Below are positions 14,278 through 22,438 of a stretch of 35,440 nucleotides of DNA, piece after piece; the first letter of the stretch is position 1, and every line of letters begins with the position of its first letter. Made by a program: the position numbers and the translations under genes. Source of the stretch: a bacterium (GTDB taxonomy: Bacteria; Planctomycetota; UBA11346). The DNA lies in assembly GCA_020047915.1 (NCBI GenBank), contig JAIFND010000013.1, positions 1 to 35,440 of the forward strand, written 5' to 3'. The notes beneath the pieces were generated by a model. It was given only the letters and a program-made list of their open reading frames with translations, was not told the DNA's origin and searched no databases.

Positions 14278-14694
14278 CTACTTCTTGGCGTTGGCGCGTT
14301 CGTTGGTGACGTTCGTGCTGATCGCACCCTTGTTGAAGGTGGCGACCACCGATTCGGCGCCCTTGCCGATGCGCACATCGACGGTGGCCTCGCCGACCGC
14401 CTCGATCACGCCGTGCACGCCGCCGATGGTGACGACCTCGTCACCACGCTTGGTCGAATCGACCATCTCCTTCCGGCGCTTCTCTTCCTTCTTCTGCGGA
14501 CGGATGACCATGAACCACATCATCAGGACCATCAGGCCGAGGAAGATGAGCATGGGCCACATCGAACCGCCCTGGGCCGGGGCGCCGGTGGGGGCGCCGC
14601 CCGGGGCCGGGCCGGCGGGGGCGCCGGGATTCGGGCCGCCCTCCTGGGCGAGAAGCAGGGCTGCGGTGGTGAGAAGAAGTACGATGCGGTGCAT
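14278..14694 (-). CDS. yajC: Preprotein translocase subunit YajC
   Basis: MWPMLIFLGLMVLMMWFMVIRPQKKEEKRRKEMVDSTKRGDEVVTIGGVHGVI; adjacent to secDF. Start at ATG 14694; the 719-aa ORF is an upstream extension through element C1 and tig. Confidence 0.93.
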   Translation of the reverse strand: MHRIVLLLTTAALLLAQEGGPNPGAPAGPAPGGAPTGAPAQGGSMWPMLIFLGLMVLMMWFMVIRPQKKEEKRRKEMVDSTKRGDEVVTIGGVHGVIEAVGEATVDVRIGKGAESVVATFNKGAISTNVTNERANAKK

Positions 14695-14790
14695 GACGGG
14701 TCCGTGGCGGTGCCGTGGAACGGGAAAATGAGGCAGCACCGTACAGGTCGCGGCGAGGCCGCAAGGCTGGGCGCGCTGGCGCGCGGGGGG

Positions 14791-14968
14791 GGCGGAAGGA
14801 GGAAGGCGGAAGGAGGAAGGCGGAAGGCGGAAGGCGGAAGGCGGAAGAAATGCTTGGGCCCAGTCTGGTGCCGTACCAGGTCGATGCAGGTCGGCTGAGT
14901 CTGGGTGACGAATGTCCGATCGCGCAATCCAGCGACCCTTCCGCCTTCCGCCTTCCTCCTTCCGCCTT
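14791..14968. repeat. Intergenic inverted-repeat element C1 (GCGGAAG heptamer word)
   Basis: Left arm ggcggaaggaggaaggcggaaggaggaaggcggaaggcgg...gaagaaatgctt; right arm cccttccgccttccgccttcctccttccgcctt (14937-14968). Confidence 0.9.
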
Positions 14969-15002
14969 GCGTCGCCAAGATTCCTTAACGCAACGCCATT
15001 GG

Positions 15003-15020
15003 CCCCGGCCCCCGCCGGGG
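15003..15020. promoter_or_regulatory. GC-rich hairpin upstream of tig
   Basis: ccccggc - cccc - gccgggg perfect 7-bp stem. Confidence 0.3.
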
Positions 15021-15102
15021 TCCATCCGGACCCGTCCCTAACCTCCTTGCCCCCGCCGGCCCACGACGCACACTGCGCGCCCTTTTCGCGGGAGCTATAT
15101 CC

Positions 15103-16377
15103 ATGCAGGTCCAGGTCGCCGACGCCGGTACACTCGCCAAGCGCGTCACCATCAGCTACACCGCCGCCGAAGTGGCGGAACGCAAGCAGCAGCTGATCAA
15201 GCGGCTGGGTGCCGAGATGAAGCTGGAAGGCTTCCGCCCGGGCAAGGTGCCCAAGGCCGTGCTGGAGAAGCGCTACGGCGCCGCCGCCCAGGCCCAGGCC
15301 GAGGAGGCGCTGGCCGATGACGGCATGAACCAGGCGATCCGCGAGAAGAACCTGCGCCCCTTCGGCCAGCTGGTCAACGAAGGCGTCGAGCGCAAGGACG
15401 GCCTCGCCGTCACCGTGTCCTTCGAGACCTATCCGACGATCGCCATCCCCGCTCCCGCTTCGCTCAAGGTCGAGGCCGGCGATACCGCCGTCACCGATGC
15501 CGAGGTCGAGGAGTTCGCCGGTTCGATCGCCAAGCGTCTTGGCGACATGAGCGCCCTGGGCGCCGACGAGACGGTGGCCGAGGACGACTCGGTCACCCTC
15601 GACGGCTCGCTGTCGGTCGGCGGGGCCGAGATCCGCAAGCTGGCGCAGTTCAACCACCTGGTCGGCGGCTACCCGCTGTTCGGCAAGGATCCCAAGGAGG
15701 TCGTCGCGGCCTTCGCCGGCAAGAAGGTCGGCGACAGCGTGGCGATCACCACCACCCTGCCCGCCAACTTCACCCCGGCCGAGCACGCCGGCAAGGAAGC
15801 CGCGCTCGCCGTGACCATCGCCGCGGGCAACCGCATGCGCCCGGCCGCCCTCGACGACGCGCTGGCCGTGAAGGTCGGCGCCAAGGATCTCGCGGCGCTC
15901 AAGGAGACGCTCAAGCTGCGCATCGCCTCGCGCAAGCAGGGCGAGGTGCGTGGCAAGCAGCTCGAACAGCTGGTCGCCGCCCTGCTCGCCCAGATCCAGG
16001 TCGAGCTGCCGCCCAAGGCCCTCGCCGCCGCGATCACGCGCAGCGAGGCCGAGGCCGAGAAGCGCGCCACCGAGGCCAAGCAGGACGTCGCCAAGGCCAA
16101 GGCCGAGGCGGTCGAGACGCTGAAGAAGAACTTCCAGCGCCACTGCATCATGGTCGCCCTGGGCGACCACCTGAACATCCAGCTGACCGATGACGATTTC
16201 CGCGAGCAGATCATGATGGCGGCGCAGCAGACCGGCCGCAAGCCGCAGGACATCGCCGAGCAGCTGCAGAAGAGCGGCCAGGGCGCCCAGGTGGCGATGG
16301 AGATCCGCGAGGCCAAGGCCCTCGAGACCTACCTCGACCAGGTCCTCGGCCAGGCGGCGGGTACGGCAAAGGCCTGA
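15103..16377 (+). CDS. tig: Trigger factor (peptidyl-prolyl isomerase chaperone)
   Basis: MQVQVADAGTLAKRVTISYTAAEVAERKQQLIKRLGAEMKLEGFRPGKVPKAVLEKRYG ribosome-binding signature. Confidence 0.93.
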   Translation: MQVQVADAGTLAKRVTISYTAAEVAERKQQLIKRLGAEMKLEGFRPGKVPKAVLEKRYGAAAQAQAEEALADDGMNQAIREKNLRPFGQLVNEGVERKDGLAVTVSFETYPTIAIPAPASLKVEAGDTAVTDAEVEEFAGSIAKRLGDMSALGADETVAEDDSVTLDGSLSVGGAEIRKLAQFNHLVGGYPLFGKDPKEVVAAFAGKKVGDSVAITTTLPANFTPAEHAGKEAALAVTIAAGNRMRPAALDDALAVKVGAKDLAALKETLKLRIASRKQGEVRGKQLEQLVAALLAQIQVELPPKALAAAITRSEAEAEKRATEAKQDVAKAKAEAVETLKKNFQRHCIMVALGDHLNIQLTDDDFREQIMMAAQQTGRKPQDIAEQLQKSGQGAQVAMEIREAKALETYLDQVLGQAAGTAKA

Positions 16378-16423
16378 TGCTCCGGGGCATTGCCCCTGCC
16401 TGTCTGCCCCTAGCCTGCCTCTC

Positions 16424-16894
16424 ATGAAGCTCGTCATCGCCGGCGATCACGCGTCGCCCGCCCTCAAGCGTGCGCTGGTTCACCATCTGCGCGGCCGCGG
16501 CCATCAGGTCGAGGACCTCGGCACGGATGGAGAGTCCAGCGTGGACTATCCCGACTACGCCGCCCTGGCCTGCCGCGCCGTGCTCGACGGCCAGGCCGAG
16601 CGCGCCGTGCTGATCTGCGGCACCGGCATCGGCATCGGCATCGCCGCCAACAAGATCCCCGGCATCCGCTGCGGCATCGCCCACTCGGTCGATACCGGGC
16701 GTCTCGCCTGGGAGCACAACCGCGCCCAGGTCCTGGCGATCGGCGCGCGCGTGCTCGACAGCCGGACCGCCACCGCGGTGGTCGATGCCTGGCTCGACGC
16801 CAAGGCCGACGAGGGTCCGCGCCACCAGAACCGTATCGCCAAGATCGCCGCACTGGAGAACCCCGCATGTTCGACCGCCTCAAAACCCTGCTGA
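16424..16894 (+). CDS. rpiB: Ribose-5-phosphate isomerase B (RpiB/LacAB family)
   Basis: MKLVIAGDHASPALKRAL, VDYPDYA, LICGTGIGIGIAANKIPGIRCGIAHS. Confidence 0.93.
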   Translation: MKLVIAGDHASPALKRALVHHLRGRGHQVEDLGTDGESSVDYPDYAALACRAVLDGQAERAVLICGTGIGIGIAANKIPGIRCGIAHSVDTGRLAWEHNRAQVLAIGARVLDSRTATAVVDAWLDAKADEGPRHQNRIAKIAALENPACSTASKPC

Positions 16895-18090
16895 GCGGGG
16901 AGAAGCCCGTGGATCCCGCGACCCTGATGCGTGATGGCAAGCTGGTCGCCGCCGCCATTGAAAGCACCAGCGGCACCCCCGCCGCGCTCAAGCCGCTGCT
17001 CGCCACGCCGGCCGCCCCCGCCGCCGCGATCATCGCCGGCGTCAGCAGCGCCGACCTGCGCGCCGACCTGCTGCCGCTGCTCAAGCAGGAAGGGCTGACC
17101 GGCCGCGCCGCGGCCTGGGCCCTGGGCCGGCTCGGCGCCGAGGCCGACCTGCTGGCGGCGGTGGCCGAGGGCGGTCTCGACCAGCGCGACAACGCCTACT
17201 GGGGCTTGGCCGTGCTGGCCGGCGCCGGTAAGGCGACCCCGGCTCTGGCGCCGGCGCTGCGCGCGCGAGTCGAGGCCGAGATCGCCAAGGCCAAGGGCGG
17301 CGGCACCGGCCTGGGTGAGCATGCCGTGCGCGCCCTCGCCGTGCTCGGCGACGCCGAAGCCGGCCGTCTGGCGCAGGCCGTCGTCGATGGCGACCGCTTC
17401 TGCGACCGCTTCGAGCTGCAGCGCATCAAGAAGGCGACCAGCGACGGCAGCCGCGACCGCGAGGCGCTGCACACCTTCACCGTCCCGTGGCCCGAGCTGT
17501 TCGCCGACCACCTCTACAACGAACCGGCGCCGAAGCCGGCAGAGAAGCCTGCGGAAAAGCCCGCCGCCAAGGTGCCGGCCCCGGTGCCGGTCAGCGATGC
17601 GCCGCCCTCCTACGACCTCGAAGCCGGCGAGCCCGCCGCCGACGAGCCTGGCGCTCCGGCCGGAGGCGGCCAGCCGGTCGATTGGAAGGCCTTCCTCGCC
17701 AGCCCCGAGGCGGCCACCCTGCAGCCGCAGGTCAAGCAGATGGCCGGCCAGCTCGGCCAGCTCCTCGAACAGCTCGCGCAGCGTGCGGTGGGCGCCCAGC
17801 TCACCGACCTGTCGCGCGATGAGTTCGCCGCCCTGCTCATGCAGGTGCTGCCGCAGGCCCTGCCGCAGCAGCACGTGCAGGCCGCGTTGTCGCCGCACGC
17901 CATGAACGCCTACCAGGCGCTGGCCAAGTTCCTGTCGCGCACCAAGGCCGCGACCCAGGGCGACGGTCTGCTCGAGGGCGTGAAGATGGTGCGCAAGATG
18001 ATGCAGGACCAGGTCCGTCGCGCCGGCATCCTTGACGGGCCCGACTACAGCGACCCGGACGAGAAGAAGCCGACCGGCCTGGTGAAGTGA
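16867..18090 (+). CDS. Hypothetical protein with HEAT-like N-terminal helices and Ala/Pro linker
   Basis: Overlaps the rpiB 3' end by 28 bp on the same strand; helical-repeat-like N-term, PAEKPAEKPAAKVPAPVPV linker, helical C-term. No family recognised. Confidence 0.75.
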   Translation: MFDRLKTLLSGEKPVDPATLMRDGKLVAAAIESTSGTPAALKPLLATPAAPAAAIIAGVSSADLRADLLPLLKQEGLTGRAAAWALGRLGAEADLLAAVAEGGLDQRDNAYWGLAVLAGAGKATPALAPALRARVEAEIAKAKGGGTGLGEHAVRALAVLGDAEAGRLAQAVVDGDRFCDRFELQRIKKATSDGSRDREALHTFTVPWPELFADHLYNEPAPKPAEKPAEKPAAKVPAPVPVSDAPPSYDLEAGEPAADEPGAPAGGGQPVDWKAFLASPEAATLQPQVKQMAGQLGQLLEQLAQRAVGAQLTDLSRDEFAALLMQVLPQALPQQHVQAALSPHAMNAYQALAKFLSRTKAATQGDGLLEGVKMVRKMMQDQVRRAGILDGPDYSDPDEKKPTGLVK

Positions 18091-18133
18091 CGCATGACGG
18101 CCGGTCATCGCGATGCAAAGCCCAGGGAAATCC

Positions 18134-18305
18134 AAGGCGGAAGGCGGAAGGCGGAAGGAGGAAGAGATGCTGTGGCCTGGGGCGTAGGTTTGTCGGCTGA
18201 TCTGCCGACCCGCCCGAGCGGGCAACAGACGACCATGCGCGAGGCTTGCGTCCATCCACGCACCCTGGCCTTTCTTCCGCCTTCCGCCTTCCGCCTTCCG
18301 CCTTC
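18134..18305. repeat. Intergenic inverted-repeat element C2 (GCGGAAG heptamer word)
   Basis: Left aaggcggaaggcggaaggcggaaggaggaagagatgct; right cttccgccttccgccttccgccttccgccttcg (18274-18305). Confidence 0.9.
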
Positions 18306-18344
18306 GCGCGTGGTTTGCGCCCGTCCCCCCGATAGGGCGTTCGC

Positions 18345-19148
18345 ATGAGCTTGTTCCGGCCGTGCATCGACCTCCACGCCGGCGTGGTCAAGCAGATCGT
18401 CGGCGGGACGCTGCGTGACGACGGCACGGCGCCACGCGAGAACTTCGTCGCCAGCCAGCCGCCCGAGCACTTCGCCGCGCTGTACCGGCGTGACGGGCTG
18501 CGCGGCGGGCATGTCATCAAGCTGGGCCCAGGCAACGAGGCAGCGGCGCGCGCCGCCCTCGCGGCGTGGCCCGACGGCCTGCATATCGGCGGCGGCATCG
18601 ACGCGGCCAATGCCAAGGACTGGATCGCGGCCGGTGCTGAGAAGGTCATCGTCACCTCGTGGCTGTTCCCCGATGCGCGCTTCGCCCCCGAACGCCTGCA
18701 GGCGCTGACCGCAGCGGTCGGCCGCGAACGCCTGGTCATCGACCTCAGCTGCCGGCGCAAGGCGGGCGGCTGGATGGTGGCGATCGACCGCTGGCAGCGC
18801 GTCACCGGCTTCGCCGTCGATGAGGCCAATCTGACGCGCATGGCCAGCGCGTGCAGCGAACTGCTGATCCACGCCGCCGACGTCGAAGGGCTGTGCAACG
18901 GCATCGACGAGGAGCTGGTCGAGCGCCTCGGCCGCTGGTCGCCGATCCCGGTGACCTACGCCGGCGGCGCGCGTTCGGTCGCCGATCTCGCCCTAGTCGA
19001 GCGCCTGGCCCCGCGCCTCGACGTGACGATCGGTAGCGCCCTCGACATCTTCGGCGGCAGCGGAGTCACCTACGCCGACTGCGTCGCCTGGAACCGCGTC
19101 CGCAGCGTGGTCGGGGCCGAGCCCCGCCCTGGCGATGCGTCACGTTAA
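18345..19148 (+). CDS. hisA: Phosphoribosylformimino-5-aminoimidazole carboxamide ribotide isomerase, eukaryotic HIS6 type
   Basis: CIDLHAGVVKQIVGGTL, HVIKLGPGNEAAARAAL, VIVTSWLF, LVIDLSCRRKAGGWMVAIDRWQ, ELLIHAADVEGLCNGIDEELVERL, VTYAGGARSVADL, LDIFGG: block-by-block match to the remembered yeast His6 sequence. Confidence 0.92.
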   Translation: MSLFRPCIDLHAGVVKQIVGGTLRDDGTAPRENFVASQPPEHFAALYRRDGLRGGHVIKLGPGNEAAARAALAAWPDGLHIGGGIDAANAKDWIAAGAEKVIVTSWLFPDARFAPERLQALTAAVGRERLVIDLSCRRKAGGWMVAIDRWQRVTGFAVDEANLTRMASACSELLIHAADVEGLCNGIDEELVERLGRWSPIPVTYAGGARSVADLALVERLAPRLDVTIGSALDIFGGSGVTYADCVAWNRVRSVVGAEPRPGDASR

Positions 19149-19161
19149 AAACGCTCGTTTT
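19148..19161 (+). terminator. Possible weak terminator after hisA
   Basis: aaaacg-ct-cgtttt directly after the stop, T-rich right arm. Confidence 0.35.
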
Positions 19162-19187
19162 CGTCTGATCCTACATTGCTCCTTTGG

Positions 19188-19326
19188 GTTCGGCGTTCGG
19201 CGTTCGGTGTTCCACAGGGGATATCCATGATTCCGGCATCTGTATCATGTCACCCAGAAGGTGAACCCGACGGTTCATGTAACGTCTCTGCCTCAAACGG
19301 CGAACGTCGAACGCCGAACATCGAAC
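19188..19326. repeat. Intergenic inverted-repeat element D1 (GAACGCC/GGCGTTC heptamer word)
   Basis: Left gttcggcgttcggcgttcggtgttc (19188-19212), right gaacgtcgaacgccgaacatcgaac (19302-19326), 21/25 paired. Confidence 0.87.
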
Positions 19327-19380
19327 GGAGGTATCAGGAAAGTCGTCTGTAACATTCCCGCATTCTCCCCGACTCCCACC

Positions 19381-19887
19381 CTATCCCCGGACCGCCGGCG
19401 TGACGTACCAGCGATCGGGGCGCGCCACCGCTCCATAGCCGGCCGGCACGGTCAGGGCATCACGCCCGCCGCCGAAGCCCTCCTCGCCGAGATAGAGCAG
19501 TTGGATGTGCTTGAATACATCCCAGGGCCGTGATTCGTCGAGATGGCCGAGCAGGCGGACATGTTCGGTGGCGGCGAGATCGACGAGACGATAGGGCAGC
19601 AGCGAGTGGTGCGGCACCCACCAGCGGCGGGCCGGGTCGCATACCCCCCAGTGCGCCCCGTCGCGGACGACCTGCAATTCCGCCTCGGCCTGGACTGCCC
19701 AACCGTTATCCACGAAACGCACGATGCGGGTATGCCGGAGTACGAGGTCGCCCCCCTGCACAGCGGCCTCCTGGGCGACCACGCAGGTGAGATGGTTCCC
19801 GCCCTGGGTCAGGACCAGGCAGGCACCTACCTGCCGGGCACGGGCCGTGATCCCCTGGAGCAGGCTGAGCTGTTCTGCGCTAAGCAC
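19381..19887 (-). CDS. Hypothetical protein (168 aa)
   Basis: Protein-like composition (WWVPHHSLLPYRLVDLAATEHVRLLGHLDESRPWDVFKHIQLLYLGEEGFGG), more convincing than the opposite-strand ORF. Confidence 0.65.
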   Translation of the reverse strand: MLSAEQLSLLQGITARARQVGACLVLTQGGNHLTCVVAQEAAVQGGDLVLRHTRIVRFVDNGWAVQAEAELQVVRDGAHWGVCDPARRWWVPHHSLLPYRLVDLAATEHVRLLGHLDESRPWDVFKHIQLLYLGEEGFGGGRDALTVPAGYGAVARPDRWYVTPAVRG

Positions 19888-19931
19888 GGGCCCAGCTTAC
19901 CCCGTCGAGCAGAGAGCGGAATGTTGTCTAT

Positions 19932-19959
19932 GGAAACCGTTTTTTGTTTTGTGGTTTCC
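19932..19959. promoter_or_regulatory. AT-rich hairpin upstream of the glutathione peroxidase
   Basis: ggaaacc - gttttttgttttgt - ggtttcc; locally T-rich in a GC-rich window. Confidence 0.4.
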
Positions 19960-19983
19960 TAGTCCCGGCCAACAGTGAAACCC

Positions 19984-20550
19984 ATGAGGATCCTGCTCAT
20001 GCTCGCTGCTATCTTCGCCTCTGCCCCGGCTGCGGAATATCCCGCTGCTCCGGCCAATCCGACCGGCCCACTCGACTTCACCCTGCGCTCGATCACCGGG
20101 CAGGACTACCCGCTCGCTCAGCACAAGGGTCAGGTCCTGCTGATCGTCAACGTGGCAAGCAAGTGCGGCTTCACCAAGCAGTACAGCGGACTGCAGGCTC
20201 TCTACGCCAAGCACCAGGCCGCCGGCCTGGTGGTGCTGGGCGTGCCAGCCAATGACTTCCTGTGGCAGGAGCCGGGCAAGGACAGCGACATCGCCGCATT
20301 CTGCTCGACCACCTACGGCGTCACCTTCCCGATGATGGCCAAGACCACGGTCAAAGGCGGCGACATCACTCCACTCTACGCCTGGTTGACCACCAAGAGC
20401 CCCTTTCCGGGCGCCGTCTCGTGGAACTTCAACAAGTTCCTGATCGGCCGCGATGGCCAGGTGAAGGCGCGTTTCGGCTCGAAGGTCGGCCCCGATGATG
20501 AGGAACTGACCGGGGCGGTCGAGCGCGAGCTGGCCGCCAAGGCGCCCTGA
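19984..20550 (+). CDS. Glutathione peroxidase family protein, Cys type, exported
   Basis: Signal peptide; LIVNVASKCGFTKQYSGLQ, VLGVPANDFLWQEPG, SWNFNKFLIGRDG. GTG at 19975 is an alternative start. Confidence 0.93.
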   Translation: MRILLMLAAIFASAPAAEYPAAPANPTGPLDFTLRSITGQDYPLAQHKGQVLLIVNVASKCGFTKQYSGLQALYAKHQAAGLVVLGVPANDFLWQEPGKDSDIAAFCSTTYGVTFPMMAKTTVKGGDITPLYAWLTTKSPFPGAVSWNFNKFLIGRDGQVKARFGSKVGPDDEELTGAVERELAAKAP

Positions 20551-21291
20551 TCACTTCGCCTTGGGCTTGGTCATCGTCGCCTTGTAGGTCACCGAGCCGG
20601 CCGGTGCCCGTCCGCTGGCGTTGGACAGGCGCAGCAGGGCGCCCTTTGCCTCGGCCGGCACGGTCCAGGTCCAGGCCTGTTGCATCGTACCGGGTGGAAT
20701 TTCCTGCAACACTCCGGCCTCGGTCGCCAGGACCAGGCGGTAAAGCGAGCGCGAGGCGGCCTCATCCGGGCTGAGCATCGGCTGCACACCCTGACGGAAG
20801 GTCCAACTGCCGGACTGGTATTGCAGGCTGATCTGGGTGCCGGCCGGCAGATCGCCGATGATCAGCGGCTTGTCAGCCTGGATCACGATGGTGCTCTGCC
20901 ACGGCTTGCCCATCACCGGTCCGGCGCCGTCACCGAGCAGGTCCGCTCCGGCACTCTCCTCGCTCTCCAGTTCGGCCAGCACCTTGTCGAGCTGCCCGAT
21001 CGAGGTGAAGAACTGGCGCGCATCAGGATGCTGGTCATCGAGGCGCAGCACCGCCTTCCACGCCTTGACCGCCCCCGGCATGTCGCCCTTGGCAAGCAGG
21101 CGCTTGGCGATTGAGGCGATGGCCGGGGTCGATTTGTTCCGCTCCTTGGTCACGCCGTCGTCGTAGGTCTTCTGCAGTTTGGCGACCGCCTCGTCATAGC
21201 GCCCAAGTTCCTTGACCAGCGGGTCGTCCTCCGCCGCCAGGATGACGAGGGCCATGAGGAGCAGGGACAGGGGGCGAAGCATGGACGGCAT
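20551..21291 (-). CDS. Hypothetical secreted protein
   Basis: MPSMLRPLSLLLMALVILAAEDDPLVKELGRYDEAV...; signal peptide then a helical region. Abuts the gpx stop tail-to-tail. Start at 21291 or 21282. Confidence 0.75.
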   Translation of the reverse strand: MPSMLRPLSLLLMALVILAAEDDPLVKELGRYDEAVAKLQKTYDDGVTKERNKSTPAIASIAKRLLAKGDMPGAVKAWKAVLRLDDQHPDARQFFTSIGQLDKVLAELESEESAGADLLGDGAGPVMGKPWQSTIVIQADKPLIIGDLPAGTQISLQYQSGSWTFRQGVQPMLSPDEAASRSLYRLVLATEAGVLQEIPPGTMQQAWTWTVPAEAKGALLRLSNASGRAPAGSVTYKATMTKPKAK

Positions 21292-21337
21292 GCTAGTATT
21301 ACGCCCATGGAGCCAACCCTGTTGGCGTCGGGAAAGC

Positions 21338-22438
21338 CTACAGGCCTTCACTCCCCCAGCCCCGGCAGGCGGCGATGATGTCGGACAATCCGGCACTGGC
21401 CCCGGCACGCACGAAGCTGCCGCTGGTCGCGCAGCCCAATGCGAGGCGCTGGTCGGCGGGCAGGCCGAGCATCAGGCCCAGCCCGTAGCCGGCGTTGAAG
21501 CGGTCGCCCGCCCCGGTGAGTTTCACCGGCGTGGCCGTCCACGGTCCGCGCACCGCGCTGTCGGCCGTGGCCGCATAGTGCAGGGCGTGGACCACCACTT
21601 GCACGCCGATCGCCGTCTGCAGGCGGGCGGCCAGGGCGGACAGAGACGCATCGTCGGTGCCAGGCGCGACGCCGAGCAGACGCGCTAGCGCGTTGGCCTC
21701 GTTGAGGTTGACACCCAGGGTAGCGTCAGCGGCGCGCGCCATCGACGGCAGCACCGCGAGCATGGCGCGGACATCCTCCGACGAACGGCCACCTGGATCG
21801 ACCAGGTCGAGGATGATGGCCGGACGGTGGGCAAGCCGACTGAACACCTGCTCGGCGATCAGTTTCCATACCTCGGTCATGTGCGGATAGAGCGTCCAGT
21901 TGGTCAGCGCGATCAGGCGCGCCCGCGCACAGGCGGCTGGGAAGGCGCCTGCCAGCAGCGCGCGCTGCGCCAAGGCGACATCGAGGGCGGCCAACTGCGC
22001 GACTGCCGGCAGCATCAGCTTGCCATCGGCGAACTCGAGGGCGAGGGTGCGTCCATAGACCTCGCCGAGCGGATGCACGGCGGCAAGCCGCGCCAACACC
22101 GGGGCGAAGGCGCGATGCGGCGGGGCGCCGATGGTGGCGAACAGCTCGACCCCGACCCCGAGGGCGGCCAGGCCATCGGCGCAATTGATCGCGCAGCCGC
22201 CCGCATCTTCGCGGTGCACCACGATCTCGCGCAGGCCGCTGCGCCCGGCCGCCGCCGCAGCCCAGCCGGCGAAATCGGTAATGCTGCGCATCGGCGTGAA
22301 ATCGTCGATGCCGCGTCGGGTGCCGACCACCTGGATCATCTCATCGACGAAGCCGTCGAAACCCGCCACTGCGCGCAAAGCGGGGATCTTGCCCTGCCGC
22401 GCAGCCAGGGTCTCGGCAAGGCGGTGATAGACGCTCAT
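21338..22438 (-). CDS. PfkB-family carbohydrate kinase
   Basis: AVAGFDGFVDEMIQVV, EDAGGCAINCADGLAALGV, LTGAGDRFNAGYGLGLMLGL (GAGDxFxAG). Start ATG overlaps the upstream gene stop (ATGA). Confidence 0.88.
   Translation of the reverse strand: MSVYHRLAETLAARQGKIPALRAVAGFDGFVDEMIQVVGTRRGIDDFTPMRSITDFAGWAAAAAGRSGLREIVVHREDAGGCAINCADGLAALGVGVELFATIGAPPHRAFAPVLARLAAVHPLGEVYGRTLALEFADGKLMLPAVAQLAALDVALAQRALLAGAFPAACARARLIALTNWTLYPHMTEVWKLIAEQVFSRLAHRPAIILDLVDPGGRSSEDVRAMLAVLPSMARAADATLGVNLNEANALARLLGVAPGTDDASLSALAARLQTAIGVQVVVHALHYAATADSAVRGPWTATPVKLTGAGDRFNAGYGLGLMLGLPADQRLALGCATSGSFVRAGASAGLSDIIAACRGWGSEGL

Noticed and set aside
10567-14898. 1443-aa plus-strand ORF
   Set aside because: Antisense to secDF/yajC; low-complexity Gly/Ala/Asp/His composition typical of GC-rich shadow ORFs; the opposite frame encodes clear SecDF motifs.
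16385-16397. ggggca-t-tgcccc dyad between tig and rpiB
   Set aside because: Very short with a 1-nt loop; cannot form a good hairpin and no T-tract.
19543-19962. 139-aa plus-strand ORF opposite the 168-aa minus-strand ORF
   Set aside because: Minus-strand product has more natural protein composition; the plus ORF runs into the T-rich hairpin upstream of gpx. Not fully excluded.
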